Source: Bradyrhizobium sp. sGM-13
Lineage (GTDB): Bacteria > Pseudomonadota > Alphaproteobacteria > Rhizobiales > Xanthobacteraceae
Assembly: GCF_018398875.1 (NCBI RefSeq)
Contig: NZ_JAGWDK010000039.1
Location: 1-44,196 of the forward strand
Direction: 5' to 3'
DNA length: 44,196 nt
Part shown: in pieces, positions 40,470-44,196 of the stretch
How the letters are laid out: every line of letters starts with the position of its first letter
Numbering within the stretch: position 1 is the first letter of the stretch
The notes under the pieces: model-generated
What the model was told of the DNA's origin: nothing
The model's input: the letters and a program-made list of their open reading frames with translations, nothing else
Database searches by the model: none
Made by a program: the position numbers and the translations under genes

Positions 40470-41618
40470 CTAGTTGACATTGTCGGTAAACATATTGCGG
40501 AGCGCCGTCGCGACTGCCGCTGTTCCTTCCATCCTCTGCATGAGCGCGATTTGGCCTTGCTGTTCGTGTCGGATCGCGTGCGCCATGATGCGCAGGCGAA
40601 AGTCTGCGGGGCTGCGCCAAGCCAGATCGGCCATCTTGACGGCACCCTTGTGATGCAGGGTCATCATTGCGGTGAATTGCGCATCGAATTGCTCCGGCGC
40701 TGCAGTCCTGACCTGCTGTATCTGCATGGGCGTCAGATAGCCCGGCATGGCCGCGCGCTCATCCGCCGTGCAATCCGGCATCGGTGTCTTGAACCAGCTT
40801 TGCCACCAGCTCTCGAATATCCTGTTCTCGCCGCTCTGGCTTGCGACCATTAGAGCCGCGAGCGCGCGCAGATGCGGATCGCGGGCCCGCTCGGCGCCGA
40901 GACTGGCCAGCTCGATGCCTTGGGCATGATGCGTGGTCATGTGGCGGATATAGGCTTGGCCCGCATCCCTGTCCTGGCCCATCCATGGCAACTCGCGCCC
41001 GACAACGCTCAACAACGCTATGCCACCGAGCACGAGGATTACAGCCGCCGACACTGCCGCCCACACTTTGGCGACGCGCAGATCTCTCTTCGGGGCGCAG
41101 CCGGGCGCCCAGCGCAGCCATGCAAACAGCGGATACATGAGGGCCGATGCGCCGTGAACGAGGAGGGCGATCCAATAGGGCTGCTGAAGCGTGAACAGCG
41201 GTTGCCAGAATGGAAGGAGCGGCACCAGCAAGAGCCATTCCGTCGCCGACGAGAACGCGGCCCAGAGCAGGGCGAGCAGCAGGATGGCGAGCGGGCGAAG
41301 CTGCGCGGTCCAGCGGCCGAGCACGCCGAAGAACACCATCGCCCAGGAAAAGTCCGCCCATTGATGAAAGGCAATTCCCGCGAGGACCGCGCTCCAAGAA
41401 GGCTCGGCACTGAGCGCCCAATCGCGTGCTGGTATCGCGGCGACCGTCATCCAGTCGACCCATGCATCGCGCCCGATACGCGCAGCAAAAAGCTGGCTGA
41501 CGATGGTTGAGAACGTGCTGCTGATGAGTCCAAGCTCCGCCGCAGCGATCCAGCGCGACCGAAGCTGATGCGCCGGGACCGCTGCTGCACGTCCGTCAAA
41601 GGTGCCTTCAAGCTGCAC
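40470..41618 (-). CDS. DUF305 domain protein with N-terminal membrane region
   Basis: The 382-residue protein has about five or six hydrophobic segments in its first 215 residues, then a C-terminal DUF305 (four-helix, ferritin-like) domain with the duplicated His-rich motif: YIRHMTTHHAQGIELA (about 225-240) and MMTLHHKGAVKMADLA (about 325-340). DUF305 proteins are proposed to bind metal. The GTG at 41618 shares its last base with the TAG of the upstream dehydrogenase (TAGTG on the minus strand), so translation is coupled by re-initiation. Role may be in metal handling or oxidative stress; not proven. Confidence 0.8.
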   Translation of the reverse strand: MQLEGTFDGRAAAVPAHQLRSRWIAAAELGLISSTFSTIVSQLFAARIGRDAWVDWMTVAAIPARDWALSAEPSWSAVLAGIAFHQWADFSWAMVFFGVLGRWTAQLRPLAILLLALLWAAFSSATEWLLLVPLLPFWQPLFTLQQPYWIALLVHGASALMYPLFAWLRWAPGCAPKRDLRVAKVWAAVSAAVILVLGGIALLSVVGRELPWMGQDRDAGQAYIRHMTTHHAQGIELASLGAERARDPHLRALAALMVASQSGENRIFESWWQSWFKTPMPDCTADERAAMPGYLTPMQIQQVRTAAPEQFDAQFTAMMTLHHKGAVKMADLAWRSPADFRLRIMAHAIRHEQQGQIALMQRMEGTAAVATALRNMFTDNVN

Positions 41619-42787
41619 TAGGGTTTCATCACCACTTTGATGCAGCCGTCCTTCTTGTCCCGGAACGTCTTGTACAGCTCCGGTCCCTGTTCGAGCGTGG
41701 CGCGGTGGGTGATGACAAAGGAAGGATCAATCTCGCCTTTGGTGATCCGCTCAAGCAGTTTTGGCAGGTAGTGCTGCACTGGTGTCTGGGCCATACGGAA
41801 GGTGAGGCCGCGGTTGATCGCCGAGCCCATCGGGATTTTGTCCAGCAATCCGCCATAGACGCCGACGATCGAGACCACGCCGAAATTGCGGCAGCAATGG
41901 ATGGCCTGGCGCAGGACGTGCGGACTGTCGGTGCCGAGATACGTGGCGACCTTGACCCGATCGACGACCGCGTCGAAGCCGGAGCGGATGTCCGGTTCGG
42001 TGCCGACTGCATCGATGCAGGCGTCGGCACCGCGGCCTTGGGTCAACTCCTGGATACGGTCGTAGATCTCTTCTTTCCTGAAATCGAGTGTGATGGCACC
42101 CGATGATTGCGCCAGTGCCAATCGCTCCGGCACGGTGTCGATCGCGATCACTCGCCCGGCGCCGAGCAGGAATGCGCTCTTGATTGCCATCTGCCCGACC
42201 GGCCCGCAACCCCAGACCGCAACCGTCTCGCCGCCTTTGAGGTCGCAGAACTCGGCGGCCATGTAGCCGGTTGGGAAGATGTCCGAGAGAAACAGCACCT
42301 GTTCATCGTTGAGACCGTCAGGAACCTTGATGGGTCCAACGTCGGCATACGGCACGCGCATATACTCGGCCTGGCCACCGGCAAACCCGCCGAGCATGTG
42401 TGAATAGCCAAACAAACCGGCAGGCGAATGCCCCCACAGTTTTTCTGCGGTTTTCGCGTTAGGGTTGGATCGTTCGCAACCTGAGTAGAAGCCATTCTTG
42501 CAGAAGAAGCATTCCCCGCAGGCGATTGTGAATGGTACGACGACGCGGTCGCCGGCCTTCAGCGTCTTGATCTCCGGCCCCACCTCGACCACCTCGCCCA
42601 TGGTCTCGTGTCCGAGCACGTCGCCCTTTTCCATGCTTGGCATGATGCCGTCGTAAAGGTGGATGTCGGAGCCGCAAATCGCGCAGGCCGTTACCTTGAT
42701 GACGACGTCGCGTCCGTGCTCGATCTTCGGGTCGGGCACGGTATCGCAGCGGATGTCGGTCTTGCCGTGCCAAGTGAGGGCGCGCAT
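41618..42787 (-). CDS. Zinc-dependent alcohol/formaldehyde dehydrogenase-like (MDR)
   Basis: The 389-residue protein has catalytic zinc ligands Cys38 (CAICGSDIH) and GHETMG, the full structural-zinc loop CGECFFCKNGFYSGCE and the Rossmann motif WGCGPVGQMAIK. The insertion LWGHSPAGLFGYSHMLGGFA, followed by GGQAEYMRVPYADV, is typical of the glutathione-independent formaldehyde dehydrogenase-like group of rhizobial zinc dehydrogenases. It reversibly oxidises an alcohol or aldehyde with NAD+. It is divergent from the SDR gene at 42927 and is first gene of a unit with DUF305. Confidence 0.88.
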   Translation of the reverse strand: MRALTWHGKTDIRCDTVPDPKIEHGRDVVIKVTACAICGSDIHLYDGIMPSMEKGDVLGHETMGEVVEVGPEIKTLKAGDRVVVPFTIACGECFFCKNGFYSGCERSNPNAKTAEKLWGHSPAGLFGYSHMLGGFAGGQAEYMRVPYADVGPIKVPDGLNDEQVLFLSDIFPTGYMAAEFCDLKGGETVAVWGCGPVGQMAIKSAFLLGAGRVIAIDTVPERLALAQSSGAITLDFRKEEIYDRIQELTQGRGADACIDAVGTEPDIRSGFDAVVDRVKVATYLGTDSPHVLRQAIHCCRNFGVVSIVGVYGGLLDKIPMGSAINRGLTFRMAQTPVQHYLPKLLERITKGEIDPSFVITHRATLEQGPELYKTFRDKKDGCIKVVMKP

Positions 42788-42926
42788 CGAATGAGCTCCG
42801 GCGTATAAGTGACCAAAGACTTAAATCGCAAAATTGCGGCCGGTTCCTTATTTTTGCGCCCGGAGAATTGGAACGAGCAGGCGCTGCGGCAATTGAAGGG
42901 CAAACGCTCAAGTTGAGGAGGCGGCG

Positions 42927-43712
42927 ATGCCTGCCGACGGCCCCTTCGCGATTGTCACCGGTGCTTCCACCGGCATCGGACTGGAACTTGCCAGATGCTG
43001 TGCGGGCGCCGGCTTTGATCTCCTCATTGCAGCGGATGAGCCCGCGATCGCAACCGCGGCAGACGAACTGCGCAAACTTGGTGTGACGGTGGATCCGGTC
43101 CAGGTCGACCTCGCATCCCTTGAAGGAGTCGATCAGCTATGCGCCGCCACGCGAGGACGTCCGGTGGACGCCTTGCTCGCAAATGCAGGCGTGGGTCTCG
43201 GCCGAGCGTTCCTGGATCAGGAGTTCAACCGGATTAGGAGAGTCGTGGATACCAACATCACCGGCACCCTCAATCTGATCCACCGCATCGGAAGCGGCAT
43301 GCGCCAGCGAAATAGCGGGCGTATCCTGATCACCGGATCAATCGCGGGATTCATGCCGGGCAGCTTCCAGGCGGTCTACAACGGAACGAAGGCGTTTCTG
43401 GATTCCTTCTCGTTCGCCATTCGGGAAGAGCTGCGCGGCAGTGATATCACCGTCACTTGCCTGATGCCCGGTGCGACGGAGACGGAATTCTTCCGCCGCG
43501 CCGACATGATGGATACCTATGTCGGTACCGCGAAGAAGGACGACGCTGCCGAGGTCGCAAGAGCGGGCTTTGAGGCGATGATGTCTGGGGAAGGAGATAT
43601 CGTCACTGGACTCAAGAACAAGATCCAGTCCGCCGTAGCCAACGTCACTCCCGCGGCGATTCTGGCTCGGCAGCACCGCAGGGTGGCGGAGCCCGGTACC
43701 GCGAAATTGTGA
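42927..43712 (+). CDS. Short-chain dehydrogenase/reductase
   Basis: The 261-residue classical SDR has TGASTGIG (cofactor site, about residues 11-18), LLANAGVG, the catalytic Ser in ITGSIAGF and YNGTKAF (Tyr/Lys). GAGGAGG lies 6 bases before the ATG. The ending is about 30 residues longer than the core. It shares a 139-base divergent spacer with the zinc dehydrogenase gene. Substrate unknown; NADP(H) use is suggested by the polar residues after the first strand but is not certain. Confidence 0.87.
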   Translation: MPADGPFAIVTGASTGIGLELARCCAGAGFDLLIAADEPAIATAADELRKLGVTVDPVQVDLASLEGVDQLCAATRGRPVDALLANAGVGLGRAFLDQEFNRIRRVVDTNITGTLNLIHRIGSGMRQRNSGRILITGSIAGFMPGSFQAVYNGTKAFLDSFSFAIREELRGSDITVTCLMPGATETEFFRRADMMDTYVGTAKKDDAAEVARAGFEAMMSGEGDIVTGLKNKIQSAVANVTPAAILARQHRRVAEPGTAKL

Positions 43713-43766
43713 TGCGGAAGAGGTTTGACCCGGCCGGGGTCCAATGCCGAGAAGATCACGACAAAA

Positions 43767-43799
43767 CCTGAAGGCGATCACTGATCGCCGTTCCTCAGG
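43767..43799. terminator. Inverted repeat between convergent units (possible bidirectional terminator)
   Basis: A 7-bp stem, ggcgatc (43773-43779) with gatcgcc (43783-43789), encloses a 3-base loop. An outer pair cctga (43767-43771) and tcagg (43795-43799) extends it imperfectly. Neither side has a strong T-run. Position between the SDR stop and the PRTase remnant stop fits a terminator. Confidence 0.45.
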
Positions 43800-44196
43800 C
43801 ACGCGCCTGGTTCGGGCTGCTGGCCTTTGAACGATGCAAGAGCTCGGTAACTTCCTGATCCGAAGTCTGGCCGAAATCCCTGTAGTGCATGCCGACCGCA
43901 AAGAACGGATCGGGGCTCTTGAGACAAATGATCTCGTCTGCCTCCCCACTCAGTTCGTCAAGCGAATCGCGTGGCGCAACCGGCACCGCAAGGACGAGAC
44001 GGCCCGACTTCGCCCTAACGAGCGCTCTCAGCACGGCTTTCACGGATGCGCCGGTGGCGATGCGGTGCTTGCGCCGAAATAGCCAATCGGAAACTTCGCG
44101 AGCCCTGGCCTGTTGCGGCTCCAGTTTGCGGCGTCTGCAAACCGTGATGCCAACAGCGGGATGTCGAATACGTTGCCGCGGTCACGCTCCTCCTCC
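43795..44196 (-). pseudogene. Deletion-fused remnant: dienelactone hydrolase fragment joined to phosphoribosyltransferase C-terminus
   Basis: From the right edge, the minus strand reads EEERDRGNVFDIPLLASRFA and then GLAKFPIGYFGAST (44195-44064), the nucleophile-elbow region of dienelactone-hydrolase-like proteins. It then shifts frame into IATGASVKAVLRALVRAK (from 44061), SGRLVLAVPVAPRDSL and FFAVGMHYRDFGQTSDQEV, the C-terminus of a type I phosphoribosyltransferase, ending at TGA 43795-43797. The PRTase frame is closed by a TGA 13 bases from the edge and lacks the VDDG part of the PRPP loop. A deletion has removed the hydrolase end and the PRTase start. Related hydrolase and PRTase domains are commonly neighbours or fused. 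Confidence 0.7.

Noticed and set aside
1..44196. CRISPR arrays, tRNA and rRNA genes
   Set aside because: I looked for spaced direct repeats and typical tRNA or rRNA sequence by eye and saw none. A covariance-model scan was not possible, so a missed tRNA cannot be fully excluded.

Overview
The window is a chromosomal segment of a GC-rich alphaproteobacterium. Protein style (small orphan proteins, caa3-type oxidase set, Ino1-type inositol phosphate synthase, CgeB-like glycosyltransferases) and alphaproteobacterial GGAAC-N16/17-nGTT promoter motifs point to the Bradyrhizobium/Rhodopseudomonas/Afipia group. This assignment is inferred from sequence character, not from a search.

Layout. (1) 1-5.5 kb: the 3' end of an IS110/IS1111-type insertion sequence, a decayed membrane-protein fragment, a minus-strand pair (epimerase-SPW-VKOR-like fusion, then a CaCA cation exchanger), an exchanger fragment behind an orphan stress-type promoter, and small orphan genes. 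(2) 5.9-7.7 kb: a pyruvate oxidase/acetolactate synthase-like ThDP enzyme. (3) 7.7-14.8 kb: a CBS-domain pseudogene, then a tightly overlapped plus-strand respiratory operon (lipoprotein cytochrome c, CoxB with fused cytochrome c, CoxA, CoxC-like, small membrane protein, CtaG, cytochrome c) facing a convergent diheme cytochrome c. (4) 14.8-33.6 kb, minus strand: about 18 genes in three transcription blocks. They encode a UDP-glucuronate decarboxylase-like enzyme, four CgeB-like and two GT4 glycosyltransferases, two epimerases, phosphopentomutase, two methyltransferases, a FemAB/CelD-like acyltransferase, a PIG-L deacetylase, a clan-A glycosidase with apparently permuted domain order, a sugar nucleotidyltransferase, a histidine phosphatase and myo-inositol-1-phosphate synthase. 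(5) 33.9-40.3 kb: a small conserved protein, an ABC exporter translationally coupled to a GH13 enzyme, and a Gfo/Idh plus MDR oxidoreductase pair. (6) 40.4-44.2 kb: a DUF305 membrane protein coupled to a zinc alcohol/formaldehyde dehydrogenase, an SDR, and a deletion-fused remnant of a dienelactone hydrolase and a phosphoribosyltransferase.

How it may work together. Regions 4 and 5 read as one locus that makes, modifies and exports a glycan or glycolipid. Ino1 supplies inositol phosphate; glycosyltransferases, a PIG-L deacetylase, an acyltransferase and methyltransferases would elaborate it; an ABC exporter and a GH13 enzyme sit alongside. The enzyme set recalls mycothiol, GPI-anchor or mycobacterial methylglucose-lipopolysaccharide logic but matches none exactly. 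I regard it as the best candidate for an undescribed system. Several transcription units in the window carry GGAAC-N16/17-nGTT motifs in the correct orientation, suggesting control by the EcfG general stress sigma factor.

No tRNA, rRNA or CRISPR array was seen. Decayed genes are frequent at the edges of the modules, which fits an accessory, repeatedly rearranged region.
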